This document shows positions 44,571-53,393 of a DNA stretch of 64,000 bases, piece after piece; position 1 is the first letter of the stretch; each line of letters starts with the position of its first letter. Under the pieces are notes generated by a model. The model saw nothing but the letters and a program-made list of their open reading frames with translations. It was not told the origin of the DNA and did not search any database. Origin of the DNA: Devosia aquimaris (GTDB lineage: Bacteria > Pseudomonadota > Alphaproteobacteria > Rhizobiales > Devosiaceae); contig NZ_JAIEZN010000002.1 in assembly GCF_020169335.1 (NCBI RefSeq), positions 930,001 to 994,000 of the forward strand, in the 5' to 3' direction. The position numbers and the translations under genes were made by a program.

Positions 44571-45791
44571 TTAGTCAGCCTCGACATAGTCCAGATACAA
44601 GGTCTCCAGCACATTCCCCGCGGCTGTATTGGCGTCGGCGCCCGGGAAATTCGTTGTCACCACAACGGCCAGATCGCTCTCGGTATCGACCACAATCCGG
44701 GCCAGGTTCATCGAGTTGGACCCATTGTGGGTCAGGAGGGGCCGTTCGGCCCAGTCAAAGGCAACGTTGCCCCAGCCCAGCCCATAGCCCCCCGTGCTCG
44801 GCGTACCCGGCGGCGGGTTCTCACGCACCGGCGTTTGCACATGCACGGCCTGAATGGTCGACAGCGTCTCTGGTTGCACCAGCTGGGGGCCGCGCTGGCC
44901 TTTGCCGGCGTTCCAGCCTGCCCATTTCGCATAGTCCAGAATGGACATATGGGCATTGCCAGCCGGGCCCATGACGGGTGGAATATCGGCAGCCGGGCCC
45001 CATGGCATGGCGGTGGCCGAGCCATCAGGCGCAATGCGGTGCCCCACCGGAGCATCGACCAAGCCATAGCTGGACTGCGGTCCAAGGCCGGCTGTCTGCA
45101 TGCCCAGCGGCCCGAATATCCGCTCGCGCATCAGCGTTTCCCAGGGCGTGCCGCTGGCCTTTTCGATCATCATGCCGGCGATCAGGTATCCGAAGTTCGA
45201 GTATTGAAACGGCGACCCTGTCGGGACTACCAGATCATTATCGGCCCAGCGCGTGAGGGCGCGAATGCGCTGCTGCGGGACCGTGTCGTCGAACACCTCG
45301 CTATTGAAATAGATGTCGAGCATCTCTTCGGTGTCACTGGGAATGCCGCTCGAATGCGACAGCAATTGCTCGAGCGTTGCGTTCGCCAGCGTCGGGCTCA
45401 TCGCCGGCACCACATCGCCCAGCACCGCGCCAACACGGCTGTCCCATGCCAAAAGGCCCTCGTCCACCAGCATGCCGGCCAGCGTGGCGGTCATTGATTT
45501 GGTGTTGGAGCCGATGTGGAAGCGGTCATCGATCGTGACGGGCATATCTTCGCCAAGGACGCGGGTTCCGGTGGCCGCCGCCGCCACCACGACGCCGTTC
45601 TTGACCACAGCCGCTGCCAGGGCCGGCAGTCCATATTGGCTGCGAACGCTTTCGAGATAGCCTTCGAGATCGCTCTCCTGGGCAGACGCGGTGCCGGCCA
45701 TCAATGCCATGCCCAGTGCCATGGCAAAGTTGCGCAGGCCGGTGATACGGCGTCCGGGGCGAAGGATGGAAAGGGCGCCTGGGTGGGGCAT
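44571..45791 (-). CDS. Exported serine beta-lactamase-like (class C/esterase family) hydrolase
   Basis: 406 residues with a signal peptide ending TASAQ. The active-site SxxK is in GSNTKSMTATLAG, the YxN motif is in FQYSNFGYLIAGMM and the third box is LLTHNGSNS, with HNG in place of KTG. This pattern is common in class C-like esterases, D-aminopeptidases and penicillin-binding-protein homologues and does not by itself mean antibiotic resistance. AGGAG is 9 nt before the ATG at 45791. Flanking genes give no clue to the substrate. Confidence 0.88.
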   Translation of the reverse strand: MPHPGALSILRPGRRITGLRNFAMALGMALMAGTASAQESDLEGYLESVRSQYGLPALAAAVVKNGVVVAAAATGTRVLGEDMPVTIDDRFHIGSNTKSMTATLAGMLVDEGLLAWDSRVGAVLGDVVPAMSPTLANATLEQLLSHSSGIPSDTEEMLDIYFNSEVFDDTVPQQRIRALTRWADNDLVVPTGSPFQYSNFGYLIAGMMIEKASGTPWETLMRERIFGPLGMQTAGLGPQSSYGLVDAPVGHRIAPDGSATAMPWGPAADIPPVMGPAGNAHMSILDYAKWAGWNAGKGQRGPQLVQPETLSTIQAVHVQTPVRENPPPGTPSTGGYGLGWGNVAFDWAERPLLTHNGSNSMNLARIVVDTESDLAVVVTTNFPGADANTAAGNVLETLYLDYVEAD

Positions 45792-45910
45792 GACGATAAG
45801 CTCCTGCCTGTTGGGCGACGGTTCGGCGCCGCGCTGTTCCAATAGGTTACGTCCCGCACATCGGCCCAGCTATCCGATATCCGCAAAAGTGGTGCCGCCT
45901 GGCCTTGGCC

Positions 45911-46960
45911 TCACATCTGCCGTGCCAGGGTCGTGCCGGGGGATTCATCGAAGATCTGCCGGTAGTCGCCGGCAAAGCGCCCCAGGTGCAGAAAGCCGAA
46001 GGCCATCGCCACACCGGTCACCGTTGTCTCCTGCGGCTGGGCCGCGAGCAGGGCGGTGCGGACGCGGTTGAGCCGACACCGCCGCAGATAGGCCTGTGGC
46101 GACATGCCGACGTAGTCGTGAAAGGCATAAAGCAGCGTCCGCTCGGACACGGACAGGGTCATGCAGATATCGACAATGGTCGGCACCGCATGAGCGTCCA
46201 GCTCAGCCTCGACATAATCCCGGGCCATCCGGCACAGCCGCAATGCGCGTGATCGGGTTGCCGGCGCCGGAGGCGTCGGCGTCTCTTCATGCATGGCGAC
46301 CTGCAAGGCGGTCTGCAGCACAATCGCATGCATCAACGCGGGGTCGAGCGGCCGCTCGGCCATCTGTGCGGCCAGTGCCGCGTCGATCCATTGGTCCACC
46401 GCTGCCCTGAGTTCGCCCAGCCGCGTGGAGTGGAACTGCACGACGCCTCCAGGTGTCTTGTCCCAGGCCTCGGGCCTGAGCGCCTGGGCTGCGGCAAGAA
46501 ACGCGGACTGGGAAAAGCTGAGGTAGGCGGTCTGCGCGCCCTCCGGCACATGAATGTCGAATTCAGTCCGCTCGGGCATGAAGAACACGGTGTCCGGACT
46601 GGTCGCGCCATGGTCGGTGAAGCGAAAGGTAGCGTCCTGCGGGCCGTCACATTCTGCCCCCGGCACGCAATAGGACAGGGTGCAAAGGTCCGCCGGGGTA
46701 GCGCCCAGCTTGTGGATGGCGGCAAACTGCTGCTCGCGCACCACCTGCACCGGTCCCAGATCAAGACTGTCCATCTGCGACAACCGCTTGCCGCGGCTCA
46801 GCTGATAGCACTCCATGGCGATCCATGGTTGCAGCGCCGCCTGCGCCGCGCCACTCTCAATCACAGCCGAGCGCAGGCCGCCAAAGCCATCGGCAGCCTC
46901 TGGCCTTGCGCGATCGGCTGCGCGGCCCAACCTGGCTGCGTTGTCCCGTGCCAAGCTCAT
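45911..46960 (-). CDS. AraC-family transcriptional regulator (EutR-like)
   Basis: 349 residues. The C-terminal DNA-binding domain contains VDICMTLSVSERTLLYAFHDYVGMSPQ (split here by function: first helix-turn-helix) and TGVAMAFGFLHLGRFAGDYR (second). The N-terminal 220 residues form a cupin-like sensor of the kind seen in ethanolamine-type regulators. GGGAGG is 7 nt before the ATG. No adjacent structural gene is clearly its target. Confidence 0.88.
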   Translation of the reverse strand: MSLARDNAARLGRAADRARPEAADGFGGLRSAVIESGAAQAALQPWIAMECYQLSRGKRLSQMDSLDLGPVQVVREQQFAAIHKLGATPADLCTLSYCVPGAECDGPQDATFRFTDHGATSPDTVFFMPERTEFDIHVPEGAQTAYLSFSQSAFLAAAQALRPEAWDKTPGGVVQFHSTRLGELRAAVDQWIDAALAAQMAERPLDPALMHAIVLQTALQVAMHEETPTPPAPATRSRALRLCRMARDYVEAELDAHAVPTIVDICMTLSVSERTLLYAFHDYVGMSPQAYLRRCRLNRVRTALLAAQPQETTVTGVAMAFGFLHLGRFAGDYRQIFDESPGTTLARQM

Positions 46961-47263
46961 CGTGCGGCCTCCCGGGTTTCGTCACACCCATCTTGCCCGG
47001 TCCGCGACCGAGAGCAACACCAATGCGCTCAGACTGGCAGGCGACCAGGCAAGCAGTTAACGCTCCGTTGACACTGATGGCAGCATTCGTGGCGCGCCCA
47101 CGTCCTGTCCTCGGGCCCAGCATCAAGAACACGCCGCGTGACGCGGCCATGGTCGTTGTCGGGACCCGCGCGATGTGGGATTTCTTCACCTGCTGCGCGT
47201 CGACAAGTGCGGGGGCAAACCCTGTCGGATCGTATCGGCAAGCACCAGGAGGGGATTTGGCCG
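46961..47263. other. 303-bp gap between divergent genes
   Basis: Divergent promoter region of the AraC and acyltransferase genes. I saw no RNA gene, repeat or convincing palindrome in it. Confidence 0.4.
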
Positions 47264-48097
47264 ATGGATATCGACCAGCTGTGCACAATCATCGAGCTGC
47301 CCGAAGAGGTCCGTGCCGCAGTGCTGGCGCGGGTGCACCTGTCCGAGGTGCGGCAGGCCGAGCCGCTCAAGGCCGGGCTCCTGGAGCGCAGCCATTGGGA
47401 AGTGGTAATTCGGGACATTGTCGCCGCCCTGGGCGAGGACGCCGATGGCATGAAAATGCTGGCTTTCATGCTGCAGCGGGCCGTCGAAACCCATGATCGC
47501 TACCGCGCTCTGGGCATTGATGACACGATCTTTGCCGACACGATGAAGTTCTGCACACGCTTCGTCATCGATCATCACCGGCACCATGGCCACTATGCCT
47601 TCACCTGGGGCTGGTGGTTGCCCCGGCAATTGTCGTTGCAGGAGTTCCGCTTCGGTGCGCTCGAATATGAACTGATCGAAATATCAGGCCGCCCTGCGAT
47701 CAACATCCACATCCCAGGCGATGCCGACCTGAGCGAGGCGGCCCTGCGCCAGTCCTATCTGCTGGCAAGGCGCAGCATCGCCCGGATCGCGCCGGCCCAT
47801 GCTGACGCCGACATGGTCTGCGATTCCTGGATGCTGTCGCCCGTGCTCGACAGCCTCTTGCCCGCGCACTCGAGAATTCTTGCCTTCAAGGCCAGTTTTG
47901 ATGTGCACGCCATCGACCCCACCAGTCCGCATGCGACGCGCTGGATCTTTGGGCGCTACGACTTGCCGGTCGAGGACCTGCCCGAGACCACCACGCTGCA
48001 ACGTCGCACCAAGGCCCTGATGCGCAACGGCGGCAGCATAGGGTCGGCAATGGGGCGCCTGCGCCCTGAAAACTGGGCCGCGCCGGCGCCGCACTGA
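47264..48097 (+). CDS. GNAT-like acyltransferase-domain protein (DUF5596 type)
   Basis: 277 residues. The N-terminal helical part starts LCTIIELPEEVRAAVLA, and the C-terminal half holds the GNAT-like fold with INIHIPGDADLSEAALRQSY, a segment typical of the acyltransferase-domain family found with carbohydrate-active genes in other bacteria. AGGAGGGG precedes the ATG at 47264. Substrate and partner are unknown. It is convergent with the LysR gene that ends 25 bp later. Confidence 0.75.
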   Translation: MDIDQLCTIIELPEEVRAAVLARVHLSEVRQAEPLKAGLLERSHWEVVIRDIVAALGEDADGMKMLAFMLQRAVETHDRYRALGIDDTIFADTMKFCTRFVIDHHRHHGHYAFTWGWWLPRQLSLQEFRFGALEYELIEISGRPAINIHIPGDADLSEAALRQSYLLARRSIARIAPAHADADMVCDSWMLSPVLDSLLPAHSRILAFKASFDVHAIDPTSPHATRWIFGRYDLPVEDLPETTTLQRRTKALMRNGGSIGSAMGRLRPENWAAPAPH

Positions 48098-48122
48098 TAG
48101 TGCACCCAGCGCGGTGCCGGCA

Positions 48123-49016
48123 CTATCGGTTCTGCCAGCGCTCGCTCATCATCGCATAGAAGCGCTCGGCTGAGGGAGACAGTGTCGCGCCAATGCGGCG
48201 TACCAGGCCCACGGTGCGCGTCACCACCGGGTTCACCAGCGGCCTGATGGCGATGGTGGGGTGGTCTCCCGAGGGCAGGGACATGCGGGGCAGGGCGGCG
48301 ATGCCCAGCCCGGCTTCCACCAGGCCCAGTGAGGTCGACAGGTGCTGCACTTCATAGAACCACTTCGGCCTTATCCCGGCCTGGCCCAAACCCAGGTCGA
48401 TGATCAGTCGATTGCCGCTGGAGCGTCCCACGGTGATGAAGCGGTGGCCGGCCAGGTCTGTCCAGGTGACGGTTTCCTGCCGCGCCAGATCGTGATCCTT
48501 GCGGCACGCCAGGACGAACGGTTCCTCGACCAGCGGCGCGAAGATCACGTCCGGGTCGTCGGCGCCCAACAGGGTGATGCCGAAATCCACCTCCCGGTTC
48601 AGCACGCTTTGCAGCACCTCATTGGCCCCGTCGTCCACGATGCGGATGCGGATGGCTGGATAGGCTTCGTTGAAGGCGCGGACCACGTCGGGGAGGAAGT
48701 AATAGGCGGCCGTCGGGATGCAGGCGACACTGACCAGGCCCGAACGCCGCTCGGAAATCTCGCGCATCGACAGGATCGAGGATTCAAAATCGTCCAGCAA
48801 TCGGCGCGCCCGCACCAGGAAGTCCCGGCCCACTGTGGTCAGCTCCACCCGCCGGGTCGTCCGCTCCAGCAGGGTCACCCCCAGCGCGGCCTCCAGTTTC
48901 TGGATTCGCCGGGTCAGCGCCGGCTGGGACAGGTGAATGCTTTCGGCCGCCGCACCGAAATTGCGCATCTCTGCGGTCGCAACGAAGGCGGTAAGGTCTT
49001 CCAGATCAATGTTCAT
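48123..49016 (-). CDS. LysR-family transcriptional regulator
   Basis: 297 residues. The winged helix-turn-helix is at about 4-62 (FGAAAESIHLSQPALTRRIQ) and the two-lobed effector domain at about 90-295. The ATG at 49016 begins MNIDLEDLTAF, the conserved family N-terminus; about 20 codons of open frame upstream are not needed. It is divergent from the PrpF-family gene, so it probably activates that gene and the tricarboxylate transporter in response to their substrate. Confidence 0.93.
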   Translation of the reverse strand: MNIDLEDLTAFVATAEMRNFGAAAESIHLSQPALTRRIQKLEAALGVTLLERTTRRVELTTVGRDFLVRARRLLDDFESSILSMREISERRSGLVSVACIPTAAYYFLPDVVRAFNEAYPAIRIRIVDDGANEVLQSVLNREVDFGITLLGADDPDVIFAPLVEEPFVLACRKDHDLARQETVTWTDLAGHRFITVGRSSGNRLIIDLGLGQAGIRPKWFYEVQHLSTSLGLVEAGLGIAALPRMSLPSGDHPTIAIRPLVNPVVTRTVGLVRRIGATLSPSAERFYAMMSERWQNR

Positions 49017-49041
49017 GCTTCTCACGCATAAATAGGTGCGA

Positions 49042-49053
49042 GAAATGCATTTC
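49042..49053. promoter_or_regulatory. 12-bp palindrome in the LysR/PrpF intergenic region
   Basis: GAAATGCATTTC, a perfect palindrome 25 bp from the LysR start and 67 bp from the PrpF start. It is a candidate binding site for the LysR protein, though the typical T-N11-A layout is not exact. A second dyad, CTAACG-ATC-CGTTAG (49084-49098), lies just upstream of the PrpF ribosome-binding site. Confidence 0.45.
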
Positions 49054-49120
49054 ACACAATAGACGGCAGGTGGCAAGGCTTCCCTAACGATCCGTTAGCG
49101 ATCGCGTGAAGGAGGCTTCC

Positions 49121-50200
49121 ATGACAAAGATCCCTTGTGTGCTGATGCGCGGCGGCACCTCCCGTGGGCCCTTCTTCCTGGCGTCCGACCTGCCGTCGGA
49201 TCGCGCCGCGCGCGATGCGATCCTCATCGCCGCGCTTGGCTCGGGGCATCCCCTGCAGATCGACGGCATCGGCGGCGGCAATGCACTGACCAGCAAGGTG
49301 GCCATTGTTGGTCCCGCAACAGTGCCCGGCGCCGATGTCGACTACCTGTTTGCCCAGGTCAATGTTGAGCGCGCCCTGGTCGATACCGCCCCCAACTGCG
49401 GCAACATGCTGGCTGCCGTCGGCCCCTTCGCCATTGAAAGCGGCCTTGTCGCGGCCGGCAATCCACTGACCCGGCTGGTCATCCACAACGTCAACACCGG
49501 CAAGCTGGTGCAGGCCAGCGTCGAAACCCCGGCGGGTCGGGTCAACTATGATGGCGACATGGCCATCGCCGGCGTGCCGGGCACGGCGGCGCCGATCCGG
49601 CTGGCCTTTCTCGACGCGGCCGGCTCCAAGACGGGCAAGCTGCTGCCGACCGGCAACATGCGCGACCGGCTCGATGGCACCGAGGTCAGCCTGATCGACA
49701 TGGCCGTTGCCGCCATGCTGTCGGACGCCCGCAGCTTCGGCAAGACCGGCGGTGAGACCCCGGCCGAGCTCGACGCCGACCGCGCCTTCATGGCCCGGCT
49801 CGAGACCGTGCGGCGCCTTGCCGGCGACGCCATGGGCCTGGGCGATGTCTCCTCAATGGTGATCCCCAAGCCTATCCTGGTGTCCCCGCCAGCGGCCGGC
49901 GGCACCATTCGGGCCCGCTATTTCATGCCCCATGCCTGCCACACGGCCGTGGCGGTGACCGGCGCGGTCTGCATTGCGGCGGCTTGCTGCATGCAGGGCA
50001 GCCTGGCCCATGCCATGGCAGACCTGCCCGCCCCGGACGCCCAGGGGCGGCGCTTGCTCAAGATCGAACACCCCTCCGGCTCGACACCGGTGGAAATCGA
50101 ACAGGATCCGGCAACCGGCGAGATCATGCGCGTGTCGCTGATCCGCACCGCCAGACGCATTTTCGAAGGCTTCGTGCATGTGCGCGACGCCGCAGCTTGA
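49121..50200 (+). CDS. PrpF-family isomerase (4-oxalomesaconate tautomerase-like)
   Basis: 359 residues of the PrpF/GalD group within the diaminopimelate-epimerase fold. The opening CVLMRGGTSRGPFFLASDLP and the region DTAPNCGNMLAAVGPFA are hallmark motifs; the Cys of PNCGNM is one of the catalytic pair. Family members isomerise methylaconitate or oxalomesaconate. AAGGAGG lies 5 nt before the ATG at 49121. It is followed by a tricarboxylate transporter, so an unsaturated tricarboxylate such as an aconitate derivative is the likely substrate; the exact one is open. Confidence 0.9.
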   Translation: MTKIPCVLMRGGTSRGPFFLASDLPSDRAARDAILIAALGSGHPLQIDGIGGGNALTSKVAIVGPATVPGADVDYLFAQVNVERALVDTAPNCGNMLAAVGPFAIESGLVAAGNPLTRLVIHNVNTGKLVQASVETPAGRVNYDGDMAIAGVPGTAAPIRLAFLDAAGSKTGKLLPTGNMRDRLDGTEVSLIDMAVAAMLSDARSFGKTGGETPAELDADRAFMARLETVRRLAGDAMGLGDVSSMVIPKPILVSPPAAGGTIRARYFMPHACHTAVAVTGAVCIAAACCMQGSLAHAMADLPAPDAQGRRLLKIEHPSGSTPVEIEQDPATGEIMRVSLIRTARRIFEGFVHVRDAAA

Positions 50201-50227
50201 TCTATGCTTACCAAGGAGGAGAAAACC

Positions 50228-51316
50228 GTGAGCAACTTCAGAACCATTGGCCTGCGTGTCGCGCTTGCCTGTGCCACCACGCTGGCTGCCTTTGCCGGCC
50301 CCGTCGCCGCGCAGGACTTCAGCGGCAAGAACATTGAATGGACCATCCCCTTCGGCGTGGGTGGTGGCACCGACGTCTGGGCGCGCTTCTTCGCTCCCCA
50401 GTTCAGCCAGGCCCTGCCGGGTCAGCCCAATGTGGTGGTGCTGAACGTTCCCGGCGGTGGCTCGATCACCGGCGCCAACCAGTTTGCCACGCGCGCCAAG
50501 TCCGACGGCTTCGAGATCCTGGGCACCTCGGCCTCGACCCAGTTCCCCGCTATCCTGGGCGATGCCCGCGTGCGCTATGACTATGCCAAGTGGACGGCAG
50601 TTCTGGCCTCGCCCACCGGTGGCGTGGTCTATGTTGCGCCCGATGTCGGCGCCAGTGGCCCTGCCGATATCGAGACCCTCCGCAGCAAGGAAATCCGCTT
50701 TGCCGCACAGAGCGCGACCGGGCTTGAAATGCCCGTATTGCTCGCCTTCGAAATGCTCGGGCTGAACATCCGCCCGGTGTTTGGCATGGAGAGCCGTGGC
50801 GCCGGACGCCTGGCATTCGAGCGTGGCGAAGCCGGCATCGACTTCCAAACCACCCCGGCCTACCTCAGCAGCGTCGCGCCGCTGGTCGACTCCGGCAAGG
50901 CAGTGCCGCTGTTTGCCCTGGGAGTTGTCAACGCCGACGGCAGCGTATCGCGCGATCCGTCTTTCCCTGACCTGCCGACGTTTGTCGAATTCTACCAGGA
51001 CGCCACGGGCGCAGCCCCCGAAGGCGAGGCTTTCCAGGCCTGGAAGTCGCTGATGCTTGCCGGCTTCTCGCTGCAGAAAATGGTGGTGGTGCCGCGCGAC
51101 GCGCCGGCCGACATCATTGGTGCCTACAACGCCGCCGCCCAGACCATCGTGGATGCCCCCGATTTCCGCGAGCGTGCCGGCGACGAACTGGGTGTCTATA
51201 CGCAGCTGGTCGGCGCCGATGCTGATGCAGCACTGACCGAAGCGCTCAAGATCGATCCCTCGGTCAAGGACTACCTCACCAACTGGCTCAAGCAAGAGTT
51301 CAACGTCAGCCTGTAG
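50228..51316 (+). CDS. Tripartite tricarboxylate transporter binding protein (TctC-like)
   Basis: 362 residues with a signal peptide ending PVAAQ. The mature protein follows the Bug/TctC family: IEWTIPFGVGGGTDVWARFF and NVPGGGSITGANQFATRAK near the N-terminus form the carboxylate-binding loops. The GTG at 50228 is the likely start because AAGGAGGAG sits 6 nt before it; an ATG 24 nt upstream would include that sequence. It captures a carboxylate in the periplasm for the membrane protein encoded next. Confidence 0.9.
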   Translation: MSNFRTIGLRVALACATTLAAFAGPVAAQDFSGKNIEWTIPFGVGGGTDVWARFFAPQFSQALPGQPNVVVLNVPGGGSITGANQFATRAKSDGFEILGTSASTQFPAILGDARVRYDYAKWTAVLASPTGGVVYVAPDVGASGPADIETLRSKEIRFAAQSATGLEMPVLLAFEMLGLNIRPVFGMESRGAGRLAFERGEAGIDFQTTPAYLSSVAPLVDSGKAVPLFALGVVNADGSVSRDPSFPDLPTFVEFYQDATGAAPEGEAFQAWKSLMLAGFSLQKMVVVPRDAPADIIGAYNAAAQTIVDAPDFRERAGDELGVYTQLVGADADAALTEALKIDPSVKDYLTNWLKQEFNVSL

Positions 51317-51322
51317 GCGACA

Positions 51323-51353
51323 GCCGGCGGTGCCCCGAGGAGGCTCCGCCGGC
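51323..51353 (+). other. Intercistronic hairpin after the TctC-like gene
   Basis: 8-bp stem GCCGGCGG / CCGCCGGC with a 15-nt loop, 6 bp beyond the stop. The third-position equivalent of the hairpins that follow the other two binding-protein genes here. Confidence 0.5.
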
Positions 51354-51376
51354 ATCATTCCCTGGGAGGAAAACTC

Positions 51377-53323
51377 ATGCTGGATGCAGCACTACTCGCG
51401 CTGGGCCAGGTCCTGGCCGTCGAGCATATCTTGTTTCTGGTGGTCGGCGTCCTGATCGGCCTGATCGTCGGTATCCTGCCGGGGTTGGGCGGCATTGCCG
51501 GCATGTCCATTCTGCTGCCCTTTCTGTATGGCATGGACGCCACCTCCGCCCTCGGCATGCTGATCGGCATGGTCGCGGTCATCCCAACCGGGGATACCTT
51601 CACCTCGGTGATGATGGGCATTCCCGGCTCCAGCGCCAGCCAGGCGACGGTGCTCGATGGCTTCCCGCTGGCCAAGAAGGGCGAGGCGGCCCGTGCCCTC
51701 TCGGCAGCCTTTGCCAGTTCGCTGTTCGGCGGCGTCATCGGCGCCCTCGTGCTGTCGGTCGCCATCGTTGTGGCCCGGCCACTGGTCCTGTCATTCTCCT
51801 CCGCCGAGCTCTTCATGCTCACCCTATTCGGCCTCTCTATGGTGGCCGTGCTTTCCGGCCGCAGCCTCGCCAAGGGCATTGGCGCCGCCGGCATGGGCCT
51901 GATCCTGGGCACTGTCGGCACCGCACCCGCCACGGGCGAGCCGCGGATGACGCTGGGCATCGACTATCTCTACGACGGCATTCCGCTGGTGGCCGTGGCC
52001 ATGGGCCTGTTCGCCATTCCCGAAATCATCGACCTGCTCAAGCGCGGCACCGCCATTTCCGAAACCACCGGGCTGGGTGGCGGCTGGCTCAAGGGGCTGC
52101 GCGATGTCTTGCGCCACCCCTGGCTGGTCAGCCGCTGTGCCGCGTTGGGCTGCGTCATCGGCGCGCTGCCGGGCCTGGGCGGCGCTGTGGTCGACTGGAT
52201 TGCCTATAGCCATGCCGTCCAGACCAGCCGCGACAAATCCCAGTTCGGCAAGGGCGACATCCGCGGCGTCATCGCTCCGGAATCGGCCAACAATGCCTGC
52301 CAGGGTGGGGCGCTGGTGCCCACGCTGCTGTTCGGCGTACCCGGCTCCGGCTCGATGGCGGTCTTTCTGGGCGGCATGGTGCTCCTGGGCATCCAGCCCG
52401 GCATCACCCTGGTCGAGACGCGCCTGGACCTCACCTACACCATCATCTGGTCGCTGGCCCTGGCCAATATCGTCGGCGCGGGTCTCTGCGTGCTCCTGGC
52501 GCGCTATGTCGCCCGGCTCACCCAGATCCCCTTTGTCTATCTGGCGCCTTTCATGATCATGATCACCATGTTCGCCGCCTTCCAGGCGACGCGCTCGATC
52601 GAGGATCTGGTGGCCCTGATCGTCCTGGGAGCTCTGGGCCTGTACATGCGCCGCTTCGGCTGGCCCCGCCCGGCCCTGCTCATCGGCTTCGTGCTGGCCC
52701 CCGGCGCCGAAGGCTACCTCTATCAGGCCGTCCAGTTCTACGACTGGGCCTGGGTCTGGCGGCCCGGTGTGCTGATCATTGGCGCCATCACGGTCGTCTC
52801 CATGGTGCTCGGCCTGCGCTATGGCGCGGAAGTCTCGAGCGAAGGCGATACCGATCCCGCCGCCATCGCCACCCGGCCGCGCCAGTTCGTGCTGGCCGCG
52901 CTGTTCCTGGGCGTCGCCGCCCTCTGCATTGCCAATGCCTTCGGGCTGAGCTTTCTGGGCCAGGTGTTTCCCATGACGGTTGGTCTGTTGGCCGCTGGCG
53001 GCGCGATCTGGGTGCTGACCCACCTCTATGGCAGCCATCCCTCGGCGGTGCATGACGACGACGCGGCCCTCGCACTCGACGGACGCTGGTCCGGGCGGGA
53101 GCTCTATCTGGGTGTCTTTGCCGCGGTGGTCTTGGGCATCTGGCTGGTCGGCTTCCTGGCGGCCATGGCCATCTTCCTGCCGGCCTTTCTGATCTTTGCC
53201 GGCAAGGCCCCGCCGCTCCGGGCCGGCCTGCTCACCCTGGTCGCGCTGGGCTTCATCTACGGCATCACCACCGCCATGTCGCTGCGCCTGCCAGAAGGCC
53301 TGATCCTGGGCGCCTTCTCCTGA
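51377..53323 (+). CDS. Tripartite tricarboxylate transporter, TctA-TctB fusion
   Basis: 648 residues. Positions 1-500 are the large TctA permease (GILPGLGGIAGMSILLPFLYG near the start, then IGALPGLGGAVVDWIAY and VIAPESANNACQGGALVPTL). From about 505 to the end is a four-helix TctB-like part (QFVLAALFLGVAALCIANAF onward). Normally these are two genes, so this is a natural fusion. GGGAGG precedes the ATG. It imports the carboxylate caught by TctC, driven by an ion gradient. Confidence 0.9.
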   Translation: MLDAALLALGQVLAVEHILFLVVGVLIGLIVGILPGLGGIAGMSILLPFLYGMDATSALGMLIGMVAVIPTGDTFTSVMMGIPGSSASQATVLDGFPLAKKGEAARALSAAFASSLFGGVIGALVLSVAIVVARPLVLSFSSAELFMLTLFGLSMVAVLSGRSLAKGIGAAGMGLILGTVGTAPATGEPRMTLGIDYLYDGIPLVAVAMGLFAIPEIIDLLKRGTAISETTGLGGGWLKGLRDVLRHPWLVSRCAALGCVIGALPGLGGAVVDWIAYSHAVQTSRDKSQFGKGDIRGVIAPESANNACQGGALVPTLLFGVPGSGSMAVFLGGMVLLGIQPGITLVETRLDLTYTIIWSLALANIVGAGLCVLLARYVARLTQIPFVYLAPFMIMITMFAAFQATRSIEDLVALIVLGALGLYMRRFGWPRPALLIGFVLAPGAEGYLYQAVQFYDWAWVWRPGVLIIGAITVVSMVLGLRYGAEVSSEGDTDPAAIATRPRQFVLAALFLGVAALCIANAFGLSFLGQVFPMTVGLLAAGGAIWVLTHLYGSHPSAVHDDDAALALDGRWSGRELYLGVFAAVVLGIWLVGFLAAMAIFLPAFLIFAGKAPPLRAGLLTLVALGFIYGITTAMSLRLPEGLILGAFS

Positions 53324-53329
53324 CGCACA

Positions 53330-53361
53330 TCGCCGGCCCGGGTATTTGCCCGGGCCGGCGA
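53330..53361. terminator. Hairpin between the convergent transporter and isomerase genes
   Basis: Perfect 13-bp stem TCGCCGGCCCGGG / CCCGGGCCGGCGA with a 6-nt loop, 6 bp after the TctA-TctB stop. It serves both directions by symmetry but has no T-tract. Confidence 0.6.
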
Positions 53362-53393
53362 CAAGTCATTCAGATCGGATCGGTGCCGTCGTT

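Noticed and set aside
44571..45791. Antibiotic-resistance beta-lactamase
   Set aside because: The KTG box is replaced by HNG and the family includes many esterases and peptidases, so resistance cannot be claimed.
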